Both the position numbers and the translations under genes were made by a program. Under the pieces are notes generated by a model that saw nothing but the letters and a program-made list of their open reading frames with translations, was not told where the DNA came from and made no database searches. A DNA stretch of 51,773 nucleotides. It comes from Sphingomonas sp. Root710 (GTDB lineage: Bacteria > Pseudomonadota > Alphaproteobacteria > Sphingomonadales > Sphingomonadaceae). Position 1 is the stretch's first letter; each line of letters begins with the position of its first letter. The DNA is taken from the NCBI RefSeq assembly GCF_001429065.1, contig NZ_LMIB01000001.1, forward strand, positions 330,159 to 381,931. Reading direction: 5' to 3'. Of the stretch, positions 26,117 through 35,435 are shown in pieces.

Positions 26117-28399
26117 TCAGACCGGCTCGGCGTAAGCCGGGCCGGTCTTGATGATCGGCTTCACGTTGACGGGAACGTTCGACATCAGAGGCTGGCCCGA
26201 ATAGCGCTCATAGACGCGATCATTCCAGAGCAACCGGTTCGTACAGGAGCCGATTTCGCGGACCCGATCGTCGAATTCGGGCGTGTCGCCGAAGCATTGC
26301 GCCATCGAGACGGTACCCGGGCGCAATTCGTCATCGGTCATCGCCACCGCGGGAATGGCCGATCGCGACGAGCTGATCTCTACGAGGTCACCATCGGCGA
26401 TGCCGAGGCGCGCCATGTCCGTCGAGTGCATATAGGCCGGGTTGCCCGGCTTGCCGCGATCGACCGCGGGGATTTGCAGCGAGGAATTGAGCTGATGCTG
26501 CCGCCGGCACATCAGCCGGAATGCGTGGCCCTCGGCAAGATCACGGGCGACATCGATCGTTTCGAAGGCCTCGGCGAGGTCGCGCATCATCAGCGGATTG
26601 CCGAGATCGAACTTCTCCGTCCACCCCGCGTCCTTCGGCTGCACGATCACGGGCGTATCGGGCGGGAAGAGCGCACCGGAAGGGTGTCGTTTGACCTCAT
26701 CGAGCGGGATGCGCGCACGGGCCGTCATCAACGCGATGATGTCGTCGGTCGTGGGCGCGCCGGTCATGTCGATGGCGGGCGGCTCGCGCCGTATCTTCGG
26801 CGGCGGGGAGGTGGTGTAATATCGCATCGGGTTCAATCGCAGCTGAACGCCCATGCGTTGCGCCATCCGGTAATAGAGCTCCCATTCCTCGATGACGTCG
26901 GAACCGGGCGGCGGCTCCACCAGCGCCGGTGTATAATGAGCGAACGGCGCGAGCGAACCTGCATAGGAGTTCGCATAGCCGGTGGGCGGCTTGTCGCCGC
27001 GGATCGCCGCTGTCTCCAGATGCATCGTCGGGGCGATGTTATAGTGCGACAGCTTGGCGGTGGCGGACATCTGGATGTCCGTGGTGACGAGCAGTTCCAA
27101 CGAGCCAAGTGCTTCGAGCATCTGTAGCTGGTCGGTCACCGCGGTGGCCGGGTTTCCGCCGACCACGAACAGCGCGCGCACCTGGCCTTCGCCGGGCGTC
27201 AGGATTTCTTCGGCCATCGCCGATACGGGCAGCCCGCCCAGAGTGTCCGTGAACCCCCGAAAGCGCAGGCGCGGCCCATAGCCGAAGGCCTGGATCGGCC
27301 CATGTGCCTGCGCCTTGAAGGCAGGGACGGGCTCCAGCGTGCCGGGTGTGATCACTTCCTCTCCGGCGCGCAGATAATGGCCGCAGATGGTATCGAGCGC
27401 CAGCACCAGATATTCGAAGAGGGTTCCCTGCGCGGTGCCCATGCTGGGCCCCGTTCCCGCCACCACATAACCCCGCTTGGCCTGTGCGAAGATGCGTGCG
27501 ACCTTGACGAGATCCTCAGCGGCGATGTCCGCCCGCTCTGCGACCAGGGCCGGCGTGAAAGGCTCGACGGCCGCCCGCAGGGCATCGAGCCCTTCGACAT
27601 TCTCGGCGACGAAAGCCTGATCATGGAGCTTCTCGCTCAGGATTATCCGGATCAGGCCGGCCATGATCGCGACGTCATGACCCGGCCTGGGCTGGATATG
27701 CATGGTGCAGCGCCGGGCGGTGTCGTGGGCGCGGGGATCGATCATGATGATCCTGGTCCCCTTCCGCAGTTGATCGCGCATGAAGACCTTCGGCGATCCG
27801 CACGGCAGACCGGTATAGGTCATTGCCGGGTTGATCCCGATCCAGAGAATGACCTCCGGATTGTCGAAGGATTGGGAGGGCGCCATCCAATAGCCGTGCA
27901 GACCGTGCGCGATCTGCTTGCCGGGCTGATCGAGCGTGTTGGCGCTCCACCCCCTCGTCGCGCCGATCGCCTCCAGGAACGAGTCCGAAAGCGGGATCAG
28001 GGGCACCGATTTGCTGCTGGCGGTGCCGACATACATCGCGACCGAATCCGGCCCGTGCCGCGCGATGACATCGCGCAGCTTCGCGACGATCTCGTCGATT
28101 GCGTCGTCGACGCCGATGCGGACCCGCGAGCCGTCGGGCATCCGCCTGGTGGAGAACAGCTCCCTTGCGGGATCGTACATGAGCTGTGGAAGGGCGCGGC
28201 CGCGGTGGCAGCTATAACCGTGGTGGAGCGGACCGGCGGGATCGCCGGTCACCTTCCTGACGAGGCCGTCTTCGATTTCGACGAGGATCGGACAGCCGTT
28301 GTTGCAGACGCGGCAAAAAGATTTCTGGATGGTGGCTCCGCCGGGGCTGGTTACACCCGGCGGAGTGTGAGCCACGCGTTCAGGAGGCGTGGTGTTCAC
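26117..28399 (-). CDS. Molybdopterin-dependent oxidoreductase (DMSO-reductase superfamily)
   Basis: The 760-residue protein has an N-terminal 4Fe-4S motif Cys29-x2-Cys32-x3-Cys36...Cys64, a bis-MGD fold with ILWIGINPAMTYTG and FVVGGNPATA, and a C-terminal MGD-binding domain. The segment where the Mo ligand should lie reads ANTLDQPGKQIAHG, suggesting Asp157 rather than Cys, Ser or Sec. No Tat signal is visible, so it is probably cytoplasmic. It starts at GTG 28399 inside the aldehyde dehydrogenase stop (GTGA overlap). No separate electron-transfer subunit is adjacent. The reaction is unknown; hydroxylation, hydration or oxidation of a ring compound are all possible. Confidence 0.85.
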   Translation of the reverse strand: MNTTPPERVAHTPPGVTSPGGATIQKSFCRVCNNGCPILVEIEDGLVRKVTGDPAGPLHHGYSCHRGRALPQLMYDPARELFSTRRMPDGSRVRIGVDDAIDEIVAKLRDVIARHGPDSVAMYVGTASSKSVPLIPLSDSFLEAIGATRGWSANTLDQPGKQIAHGLHGYWMAPSQSFDNPEVILWIGINPAMTYTGLPCGSPKVFMRDQLRKGTRIIMIDPRAHDTARRCTMHIQPRPGHDVAIMAGLIRIILSEKLHDQAFVAENVEGLDALRAAVEPFTPALVAERADIAAEDLVKVARIFAQAKRGYVVAGTGPSMGTAQGTLFEYLVLALDTICGHYLRAGEEVITPGTLEPVPAFKAQAHGPIQAFGYGPRLRFRGFTDTLGGLPVSAMAEEILTPGEGQVRALFVVGGNPATAVTDQLQMLEALGSLELLVTTDIQMSATAKLSHYNIAPTMHLETAAIRGDKPPTGYANSYAGSLAPFAHYTPALVEPPPGSDVIEEWELYYRMAQRMGVQLRLNPMRYYTTSPPPKIRREPPAIDMTGAPTTDDIIALMTARARIPLDEVKRHPSGALFPPDTPVIVQPKDAGWTEKFDLGNPLMMRDLAEAFETIDVARDLAEGHAFRLMCRRQHQLNSSLQIPAVDRGKPGNPAYMHSTDMARLGIADGDLVEISSSRSAIPAVAMTDDELRPGTVSMAQCFGDTPEFDDRVREIGSCTNRLLWNDRVYERYSGQPLMSNVPVNVKPIIKTGPAYAEPV

Positions 28400-29799
28400 T
28401 GGGCAATATTTACCACCTGGATCTGGGTGAACTCCGCCAAACCCTCATCGCCGAACTCCACGCCGATGCCCGATTGCTTCGCGCCGGCGGCGGGGATGTT
28501 GGGCCCCACGGCCATGTGCTGATTGATCCAGGCTGCGCCGCTTTCCATCCGTACCGCAAATTCATAGGCGCGCTTCGTGTCGGCCGACCAGATCGAGCCG
28601 CCCAATCCGAACGGCGAGGCATTGGCGCGGGCGAGCGCATCTTCCGGGTCGCTGAACTTGATCACCGGCAGGATCGGACTGAACTGCTCTTCGTCGACCA
28701 GCCTGTTGCCGTCGGCGATATCGCTTATGATCGTGGGCTGCATGAAATAGCCGGGGCGGTCTGGCACTGCTCCCCCGCCGATGACCTTGCCGTGCCGGCG
28801 GCCTTCCTCCAGGAACGCCAGCGCCCTGTCGAACTGCATCTTGTTCTGGAGCGGGCCGAATTGCGTGCCCTGCTCGAGGCCGTCGCCGACGACGGCTCCA
28901 TCGGCCAGCTGCGCCAGTTCCGCGCACATCTGGTCGTAGATCGAGTCGTGGACATACAAGCGCTTCAACGCGATGCAGGTCTGCCCGCTATTCTGGAAAG
29001 CTGCGTTGAAGATCGCCGGTGCGATCTTTTTCGGGTCGGCGTCGTCGAGCACGATTCCCGCGTCGTTGCCGCCCAGTTCCAGCGTGAGCCGCTTCAAGGT
29101 TCCGGCGGCGCCAGCCATGACCTTGATACCCGTCGCGGTCGATCCGGTGAACGAAATCTTCCTGACGTCGGGGTGGCGCGTCAGCGCGTCGCCGAGATCG
29201 TTGGCATCGGTGATGATGTTGATCACGCCCGCGGGCAGGATGTCGCGGATGATTTCGCCAAAGCGCAATGTGGCGAGCGGCGTCGTCGGCGCCGGCTTCA
29301 AAACCACCGTGTTTCCCGCCAGAAGTGCTGGCGGCACCTTGAACGCCACGATGATCAGGGGATAGTTCCACGGAATGATCGCGCCGATGACGCCGAGCGG
29401 TTTGCGGTGCAGCTCAATGCGGCTGGCCGGACTGTCCTCGATCACCTTGGCCGGGAGATCGAGCGTCGTGAAATAGCGAAAGAAGGCCGCCATGGCCGCG
29501 ACGTCGCCTTGGGACGCCGCCAGGGGTTTCCCTTGCTCCAGCGTCTGCAGGCGCGCAAGTTCGGCGCTATTCACGTCAATGGCGTCGGCTATCTTCAGCA
29601 GATAGTCCTTGCGCTCGTCGATCGGGGTCGCCGCCCATGCCGGGAAGGCGGCTTTCGCCGCGGCAACCGCATCGTCGAGCTGCGCTTCGGTGGCGCGGGG
29701 GCAGGCGGCGACGACGTCCTCGCTAGCCGGATTGATGACGTCGATGGAGGAGGCGCCGTCAACCAGCCGGCCTCCGATAAGCATCTTAAACTCTTCCAT
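28396..29799 (-). CDS. NAD(P)-dependent aldehyde dehydrogenase
   Basis: The 467-residue ALDH has general base Glu241 (LELGGNDAG), nucleophile Cys275 (NSGQTCIALKR), the cofactor segment IIPWNYPLIIVAFKVPPALL and FTGSTATG. ATG at 29799 with GGAGA upstream is preferred to a 15-codon longer open frame. It lies between the VOC dioxygenase gene upstream and the molybdoenzyme gene, which overlaps its stop. It probably oxidises an aldehyde released by ring cleavage or side-chain oxidation to the acid. Confidence 0.9.
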   Translation of the reverse strand: MEEFKMLIGGRLVDGASSIDVINPASEDVVAACPRATEAQLDDAVAAAKAAFPAWAATPIDERKDYLLKIADAIDVNSAELARLQTLEQGKPLAASQGDVAAMAAFFRYFTTLDLPAKVIEDSPASRIELHRKPLGVIGAIIPWNYPLIIVAFKVPPALLAGNTVVLKPAPTTPLATLRFGEIIRDILPAGVINIITDANDLGDALTRHPDVRKISFTGSTATGIKVMAGAAGTLKRLTLELGGNDAGIVLDDADPKKIAPAIFNAAFQNSGQTCIALKRLYVHDSIYDQMCAELAQLADGAVVGDGLEQGTQFGPLQNKMQFDRALAFLEEGRRHGKVIGGGAVPDRPGYFMQPTIISDIADGNRLVDEEQFSPILPVIKFSDPEDALARANASPFGLGGSIWSADTKRAYEFAVRMESGAAWINQHMAVGPNIPAAGAKQSGIGVEFGDEGLAEFTQIQVVNIAQ

Positions 29800-29892
29800 G
29801 CCCACTCTCCATGTCGGTTTTTTCTGCACTTGCTGAGGGGGCATTGGCGAAGCCGAAAAGAGCCCGGTCAGCGAATAAGGGCCTGCATCCCG

Positions 29893-30459
29893 TCAAGCTG
29901 CTGGCGCCGACCCCTGCTTCATCAATTCGGCTTCATCGACACCGGCATGAAATTTGGCGGCCAGGACGTCCGGATCGAAATCCACGCCCACCGAATTTCT
30001 TGCAAAGACGTCCGTCCCGAAAAAGGCGCGTGGATCGACTGCCGCCAGGTTATCCACCTGGAGTTCGACACGGATGCCGTCAGGATCCTTGTAATAGAAG
30101 GACGTCGTCGGCCCATGGTTGATGCACCAATGGGGCACGATATTGGCCGCCTTCAGCCTTTCATAGGTGTGGATGAGTTCGCCGAGCGATCCATATGAAT
30201 AAGCCACATGATCTATGCCGCACTGGCCCGGACTATAGCTTTGGATATCCGGAGTATGGGCAATGGCTATGCGATGATGTTCATCATCGAAGGTGAGAAA
30301 CACGACCCGTTCGTTTTGAAATACGACATCGGTTTGCAACACCGTCTTATACCACTCCACGACTTCCTGAAAGCGGTGGGTCTTGATCACCATATGCGCC
30401 ATCTGCTGCGGAGCGATACGGCGGCCGGGATTTGCTTGGGCGTCAGTTGAGTTGCTCAT
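29893..30459 (-). CDS. VOC-superfamily extradiol-type ring-cleavage dioxygenase
   Basis: The 188-residue vicinal-oxygen-chelate protein has the iron-ligand pattern of type I extradiol dioxygenases: His22 (MAHMVIKTH), His84 (GIDHVAYS) and Glu132 (GIRVELQVDN). His68, His115 and Tyr122 lie about where BphC has its catalytic His/His/Tyr. It is a compact single-module form rather than the two-module BphC. Cleavage of a catechol next to a hydroxyl is the likely role; a glyoxalase-like enzyme is the alternative. ATG 30459 is preferred over GTG 30465. It leads the dioxygenase-ALDH-molybdoenzyme operon, transcribed from site H. Confidence 0.78.
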   Translation of the reverse strand: MSNSTDAQANPGRRIAPQQMAHMVIKTHRFQEVVEWYKTVLQTDVVFQNERVVFLTFDDEHHRIAIAHTPDIQSYSPGQCGIDHVAYSYGSLGELIHTYERLKAANIVPHWCINHGPTTSFYYKDPDGIRVELQVDNLAAVDPRAFFGTDVFARNSVGVDFDPDVLAAKFHAGVDEAELMKQGSAPAA

Positions 30460-30593
30460 GGCCACTTTCTATCTGCTTCGTTTTCCTCATCGTGGGGCGG
30501 CAGGGAGCTTCATGGACCCCGGCAAATCGCTTCACGTCGAGCGCAATGTCGTCCAGTCGGAGCCAGCTATCGCCGAATCCTTAGCGTCGCAAA

Positions 30594-30630
30594 AGCATAG
30601 CACTACTATGTAACTGATCAATATGAATCT
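30594..30630 (-). promoter_or_regulatory. Promoter with operator site H
   Basis: On the minus strand, TTGATC (30621-30616), a 16-bp spacer and TATGCT (30599-30594) face the VOC operon. The operator-like element CTGATCAATATGAAT (30614-30628) overlaps the -35, with one extra base between its halves. It is the least canonical of the eight sites. Confidence 0.45.
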
Positions 30631-30723
30631 GCTCAAAGCGGCAGGATGCCGCTATTGCTCGGTATGCTAAAATGGCTGCTGATCGCATTCATCCGCATTT
30701 GCTGGTCGCTCAGTCAAATAATA

Positions 30724-30763
30724 GGAGGCCTGGAAACGGCGTGCAGGCCGTTTCCAGACCTCC
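30724..30763 (-). terminator. Terminator of the TonB-receptor operon
   Basis: A 17-bp stem with one mismatch (30724-30740 with 30747-30763) has a 6-nt loop. TATTATTT follows on the minus strand. It lies about 12 bp past the receptor stop. Confidence 0.75.
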
Positions 30764-30774
30764 GGACCCGAGCA

Positions 30775-33207
30775 TCAATATCTGTAGCTCAGTTCCATAC
30801 CGTACATGCGCGGACGACCTACGCTTCCCGAGTTGACACCCAACGATCCGCCAAGCGGGAGCCCGCCGACATAATATTTTTTATTGAAAGCGTTGCGAAC
30901 CCACGCGCCGATCGCGAGCGCCGATCCGCCGATCCGGTTCCAGTCTGCACGGAAGTTCGAAACGACATAACCCGGCAGCCGCGTTTGAGGCGTGACGGAG
31001 ACTTCGGTGTTGGAGAAATAGAAGCCGGTCTGACCATATATGTCCCCGCGCAGCTTCACTTCCCCCAACCGGTCCGACACCGGAACCGTGATCACCGCAT
31101 ATGCAGAGCCGGTCCACCTGGGCGTATCGGCCACCGGGCCAAACCGCGTGGGAACACCGAATGGGGTGGCGACATTTTTGGTGTATCTTGCATTGGTATA
31201 GGCGCCGGCAATTCCGAGATTGAGCCAATTGGATGGCTGAATCCCAGAGTCCAGCTCGACACCCTTGATCCGTGCTTCGGGCACGTTCACGGTAACGGCT
31301 ATCGCACCCTGTGACGGATCTATCGGGTTTGTCGGAAACAGCGCGCGCTGCACGTTTTTCACCTGCATCGTATATGCAGAGAGATAGAGATGGGCGCGCG
31401 AAGCACCCAGCCGGCCATTATATTTCAAACCGGCTTCATAATCTCGTGCCAGTTCAGCGCCGAACTTGTCGGTGTTGATCAGGGTGGCGCTCAGTGCGGG
31501 CGGCGCACCGCCATTGATTCCGCCCGCTCGCCAACTCTCCCGGGTGGTTGCGTAGAGAAGGACATCGCGCGCCGCCTGATATTCCAACCCCAGATTCCAA
31601 CTCGCCCGATCGAATTTCGCATCGGGTGTCGTTAGCGGGAAAAATGCACTGGTCGGCAGATGTTGGAGGCTGATTTTTTCCCACGCGTAGCGAATGCCGG
31701 CACTGAAGCTCAGGCCGGTCAGGCCAGCCAGGCGTCCCAGGTCGAATGTGCCGTGGGTGAAGATCGCATCCGTCCGGTCCTGCGTCTTGAAATTTTCGAA
31801 CAGCGACGCTGACGGGATGATGGGAGCAAGATCGACAAAGCCCACCGGATAGATTTCATGGCGATGGATCTGCTGATGATATGCACCCAGAATATATTCC
31901 AACCCGCCGTCGAGTAGATTGGCCTGAAGCTGGAGTTCATCCGATATCGATTTGTTGGTGACCTGGTTGCCGAGGCTGCGTGGCTTGAAATCGATAGGCT
32001 TATTGAGATCGTAGTTCGAGATTATCAGATAGGGCGTGCCGGTCTGCTCCGTCGCATCGATCGCCCTGGAATAGGAATATCCGAAGGTGTTCTTCAGCGT
32101 TATGTCGTCGGAAAGGGCGGCGGTCGTGTTGTTGACGACCGCCAAATCCTTGCCGCTGTGGAAAGACGGCGCACCCGAATTGACGTCCCAGAAGCCCAGC
32201 TGCTTCTGCTGACGGTCCAGAACACCCTGGATGCCCGACGGATCATATCCGGGATGCGCCGCCAGAACGGCAGCCCAGGCACCGGGAACGCCGATATTGG
32301 CGTCGAGTTGCGGCCCGAACAGAAGATGGGCCGTACAGTTCAGGACCGTACCGTCCGCCCCCCTGTCGCCGCACCGATTGAAGCTGTAAATCCGTGATCC
32401 GGCATTGTTACCGCGCGAGCGTTCATACTGAACCATGGTGAGGTTCTCGATCCCTTCGCCCGGCTTCAGGAGCAACGAGACGCGGAAAGCCTGACGATCG
32501 ACCTCGCCGAGTTTGCGGGTATCGCTTCCGCCATAAACCGGCCCGGTGTAAACGTTGCGGATATAGCCGTCCCGCCGCGTTATCTTGAAGGCTGCGCGCA
32601 AAAGCACGCTGTCGCCGACCAGTGGAACGTTGCCGACCCCTTCGACGTCGATCGCGTCATAGTTGCCGTAGCCGAGCTTCACCATCCCTTCGACATGGTC
32701 GACCGGCTTTGCCGTCGTCGAAAGAACGGCACCGCCGGTCGTATTACGCCCGAACAAGGTGCCTTGCGGACCCTTTAGAACCTGAACCGACTGGAGGTCG
32801 AAAAAGGACGCTACGCCACCGGCGACGAAGGGTACCTCGTTCAGGTAGGGCACCACCGCCGTTGAAGATCCGGAAAACGCATCGACGGTCTGGCCGCGTA
32901 TCGCATAGTTCAGATTGTTGTTGGACTGCGTTTCCCGGACGGTCAGGCCTGGCACGGCCAGCTGCAGATCAGCCTGACTCTGGATCGATCGTTCACGCAG
33001 CGCTTCGCCGCCGAGTGCGGTGATCGTCGTCGGCACATTGGCTATGTCTTCCGTACGCCGCCGCGCCGTCACGATGATGACATCCGCTTCCTCGCCATTC
33101 GCCGCGGTAGCCTGCGCCGATTTCATGTCCTGCGCCTGCGCTGATACGGCCAAGCCGAAAAGGCTCGCGCCACCGACGAGCATGGCTGTCACTTCTTTGA
33201 ATCGCAT
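30775..33207 (-). CDS. TonB-dependent outer-membrane receptor
   Basis: The 810-residue receptor has a signal peptide (MRFKEVTAMLVGGASLFGLA, cleaved after SAQAQ), TonB box DVIIVTARRR and a plug domain with VQVLKGPQGTLFGRNTTGG. A beta-barrel follows, ending in an aromatic C-terminal residue (MELSYRY). This subtype is expanded in sphingomonads, where it imports hydrophobic carbon sources rather than only siderophores. GGGGAGGT precedes the ATG. It lies 84 bp after the cytochrome c gene and probably ends the flavoprotein-cytochrome-receptor operon. The substrate is unknown. Confidence 0.92.
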   Translation of the reverse strand: MRFKEVTAMLVGGASLFGLAVSAQAQDMKSAQATAANGEEADVIIVTARRRTEDIANVPTTITALGGEALRERSIQSQADLQLAVPGLTVRETQSNNNLNYAIRGQTVDAFSGSSTAVVPYLNEVPFVAGGVASFFDLQSVQVLKGPQGTLFGRNTTGGAVLSTTAKPVDHVEGMVKLGYGNYDAIDVEGVGNVPLVGDSVLLRAAFKITRRDGYIRNVYTGPVYGGSDTRKLGEVDRQAFRVSLLLKPGEGIENLTMVQYERSRGNNAGSRIYSFNRCGDRGADGTVLNCTAHLLFGPQLDANIGVPGAWAAVLAAHPGYDPSGIQGVLDRQQKQLGFWDVNSGAPSFHSGKDLAVVNNTTAALSDDITLKNTFGYSYSRAIDATEQTGTPYLIISNYDLNKPIDFKPRSLGNQVTNKSISDELQLQANLLDGGLEYILGAYHQQIHRHEIYPVGFVDLAPIIPSASLFENFKTQDRTDAIFTHGTFDLGRLAGLTGLSFSAGIRYAWEKISLQHLPTSAFFPLTTPDAKFDRASWNLGLEYQAARDVLLYATTRESWRAGGINGGAPPALSATLINTDKFGAELARDYEAGLKYNGRLGASRAHLYLSAYTMQVKNVQRALFPTNPIDPSQGAIAVTVNVPEARIKGVELDSGIQPSNWLNLGIAGAYTNARYTKNVATPFGVPTRFGPVADTPRWTGSAYAVITVPVSDRLGEVKLRGDIYGQTGFYFSNTEVSVTPQTRLPGYVVSNFRADWNRIGGSALAIGAWVRNAFNKKYYVGGLPLGGSLGVNSGSVGRPRMYGMELSYRY

Positions 33208-33291
33208 CGTATACCTCCCCTTGTCATGCTATTTCGCAATGGCGTGCCCGGGCACGTCGGCACCCCTCGGCCCCGCTATTGGAATTGACGG

Positions 33292-33708
33292 CTAGTTCTT
33301 TCGGGCGCCCTGGACGATCCAGCGCCTGATGGTTTCGCGGTCGGCAGAACTCAGACGAATGAAGGGATTGGTGGGCGGCGGCATCGGCCACCCTTTTCCG
33401 CCGACTTTCGCGTGCGTTCCGTCCAGCTTCATCATGAGATAGCTGGCCTCCGGCTTTTTGGCGGTCACGCGGCTGAATTTTGGCGCACCGACCGATGGCG
33501 CGTTGACGAGCTGATCGTAGGAGAGGGTCGGGCTCAACGACAAGCCGCCCATATAATCGGCTTCGTGATGGCACATCGTGCAGCGAGCCGAAAATATCGG
33601 TTGGACGTCCCTCGAAAAGCTGATCACTGGTTTTTCGCTATTGGCGCTTTCCGCCGCTATGAAAGCAGCGACTATCGCGCATGCGACTCCAAAGGTCATT
33701 TTCGCCAT
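33292..33708 (-). CDS. Exported monoheme cytochrome c
   Basis: The 138-residue protein has a Sec signal peptide (MTFGVACAIVAAFIAAESAN) and one heme motif Cys43-x-x-Cys46-His47 in ARCTMCHH, preceded by SFSRDVQPIFS, an opening common in small c-type cytochrome domains. GWPMPPP supplies a possible distal Met. Its ATG overlaps the stop of the Tat-exported flavoprotein gene by one base, implying paired synthesis. The natural reading is a periplasmic electron acceptor for that dehydrogenase. The open frame is longer upstream, but only ATG 33708 gives the signal peptide. Confidence 0.85.
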   Translation of the reverse strand: MAKMTFGVACAIVAAFIAAESANSEKPVISFSRDVQPIFSARCTMCHHEADYMGGLSLSPTLSYDQLVNAPSVGAPKFSRVTAKKPEASYLMMKLDGTHAKVGGKGWPMPPPTNPFIRLSSADRETIRRWIVQGARKN

Positions 33709-35435
33709 TATTTTGCGCCTCTGCCTGAGGCGGCGTTGCGGCCCGCGATCATTCCGAACGTCATGGCCAGGGCCAAGGTCGACCCGCCGGCCCAATAGCA
33801 ATCATGCGCAGGGCTCGCGACGCAATTGCCCGCACCGTAAAGGCCAGGAATAGGCTGACCATTCCATCCCAATATTCGAGCCTCGGTGTCGATCTCGGGT
33901 CCACCATTGGTATCGAGCAAGCCAGGCGCCAGGATTATGCAATAATAGGGACCCGTCTCTTGCAACGGATAAAGCGCACTGTTCTTCTTTTGATTGTCCC
34001 ATTTCCCAGCCGGGGGAGGTGAAGAGTTCACGAACCGCTCGAGATCTGTTTCACCGCGCTGAAAATCCTCGTCTTTCCCCGTCCGAGCAAAGGCATTGAA
34101 GCGATCGAACGACCTTTTGAGGTTCGATGCGAATTCAGGCGCGCAGGCGAGCCCGCTAATACGGGTCTTAAGGGCGTCGAGATGCTTGCCGACATTGCCG
34201 GCCAGTTCATCCAGTGTCTGCCCCGAGATGACGTATTCCGCGCCGGTGGGGGTGGGCGGGATCGGCATAGTCCCGGCCTGTAGTTCTGCCGTTCTCTGGT
34301 CGTAGATCATGAAATTGAGCAGATCTGGATATTCGGCGCGATTGGGATTCCAGCGATATTGAGCAAGGGACCGCTCGTGGTAACTGCGATGCTCGTTGAC
34401 GCAGCGATGTCCATATCGGTTGACGAAGAACATGCTGTCGAACGGAACGAACCAGACATCGGAAGGGACGGCGGGATAGAGGAGGCCCTCATCCAGCACC
34501 ACTTGCCCACGCCAGGCGCTCGCCGTGTTTCCGAGCCTGGCGCCGACCTTCGTGGCGATCGGAATGAAGTCACCGGTCGAGGCCGGCAATGCGCAAGCGC
34601 CAAAGACCGGTTTGCCGTGAAATCTGTCGAGCAGCTCGGCGTTGTGCGCGAAGCCTCCGCTGGCAAACACCACGCCCCCCTCGGCTGCGACTGTGGTCGT
34701 CTCGCCGCCGGGCATGGAAAGTTCGAGCCCTATGACCCGTCCGCTATCATCCTGCACCAGCTCTTTTGCCGCAGTCTCCATCCGGACATCGACGCCCGCG
34801 GCAAGCACCGCGCGACGGAGTTGCCACATCATCTCATCCCCGCCCGACGATCCATCGGCGCTATGGGTTATCGAGCATAACAGCCGGCCCTGCGGCACCT
34901 TGTTTTCCGGCAGGTGGGAATAATAGTCGGGGAGGGGAACATATTCCTTGCTCTTGAGCGCGCTGGTCCTGTGGAGTTCCTCGACCATCTCGCCCGATCT
35001 GTCGTAGAAGGTCTCGTACAGCCGGTAACGCGCTTCGGGCGCGCCAAGAGTGGCATCTTCGGGATCGTAGCTGGCGGGATAGGCCACGCGCACCAGATAT
35101 TTGAGGAAATCCGGTTTTGGATCCGCGATCCCTTTGGCGCGCAGCAGGAAATGATTTGGAATCCAATATCCGCCGCCCGATTTCGACGACGTGCCGCCAT
35201 AATGGCTCGATTTTTCGACGAGCATTACGCGCGCACCGGCCTGGCGGGCAAAAAGCGCCGCGACGCTGCCGGCTGCGCCGCTGCCTACGACAATCACATC
35301 CGTTTCAGTATCGGCGCGACCGACGGGCCCGGCATTCGCCTTTGCGTGGCTCGCCGTGGAAACGCCGGCGATCGCGGCTCCGGCGGCCGTCAGAACTCTG
35401 CGCCGATTCAGCTCGGGTACTTTAAACCTTCCCAA
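33708..35435 (-). CDS. Tat-exported FAD dehydrogenase, 3-ketosteroid dehydrogenase-like
   Basis: The 575-residue flavoprotein has a twin-arginine signal (NRRRVLTAAGAAIAG) followed by the FAD fold DVIVVGSGAAGSVAALFA. GGTSSKSGGGYWIPN and the C-terminal GLYGAGNCVASP...CYWAGGSTLALAMTFG closely follow KstD enzymes, with the Tyr-x-x-Gly-Gly active-site segment. TTG at 35435 is proposed as the start because AGGAGG lies 7 bp before it and it gives a compact Tat signal; ATG 35489 is an alternative with no good SD. With the overlapping cytochrome c gene it should work in the periplasm, whereas known KstDs are mostly cytoplasmic. The substrate may be a steroid-like or other cyclic enone. Confidence 0.83.
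   Translation of the reverse strand: MGRFKVPELNRRRVLTAAGAAIAGVSTASHAKANAGPVGRADTETDVIVVGSGAAGSVAALFARQAGARVMLVEKSSHYGGTSSKSGGGYWIPNHFLLRAKGIADPKPDFLKYLVRVAYPASYDPEDATLGAPEARYRLYETFYDRSGEMVEELHRTSALKSKEYVPLPDYYSHLPENKVPQGRLLCSITHSADGSSGGDEMMWQLRRAVLAAGVDVRMETAAKELVQDDSGRVIGLELSMPGGETTTVAAEGGVVFASGGFAHNAELLDRFHGKPVFGACALPASTGDFIPIATKVGARLGNTASAWRGQVVLDEGLLYPAVPSDVWFVPFDSMFFVNRYGHRCVNEHRSYHERSLAQYRWNPNRAEYPDLLNFMIYDQRTAELQAGTMPIPPTPTGAEYVISGQTLDELAGNVGKHLDALKTRISGLACAPEFASNLKRSFDRFNAFARTGKDEDFQRGETDLERFVNSSPPPAGKWDNQKKNSALYPLQETGPYYCIILAPGLLDTNGGPEIDTEARILGWNGQPIPGLYGAGNCVASPAHDCYWAGGSTLALAMTFGMIAGRNAASGRGAK

Larger units (their letters stand above)
30460..30774. other. 315-bp intergenic region, promoter H and terminator
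   Basis: This stretch lies between the VOC gene start and the stop of the TonB receptor, both on the minus strand. It holds promoter/operator H (30594-30630) and the receptor's terminator (30724-30763). I see no further gene. Confidence 0.65.

Noticed and set aside
28474-30198. 574-codon plus-strand frame opposite ALDH and VOC genes
   Set aside because: It spans two supported genes and their gap in antisense; Arg/Gly/Val-rich without motifs.
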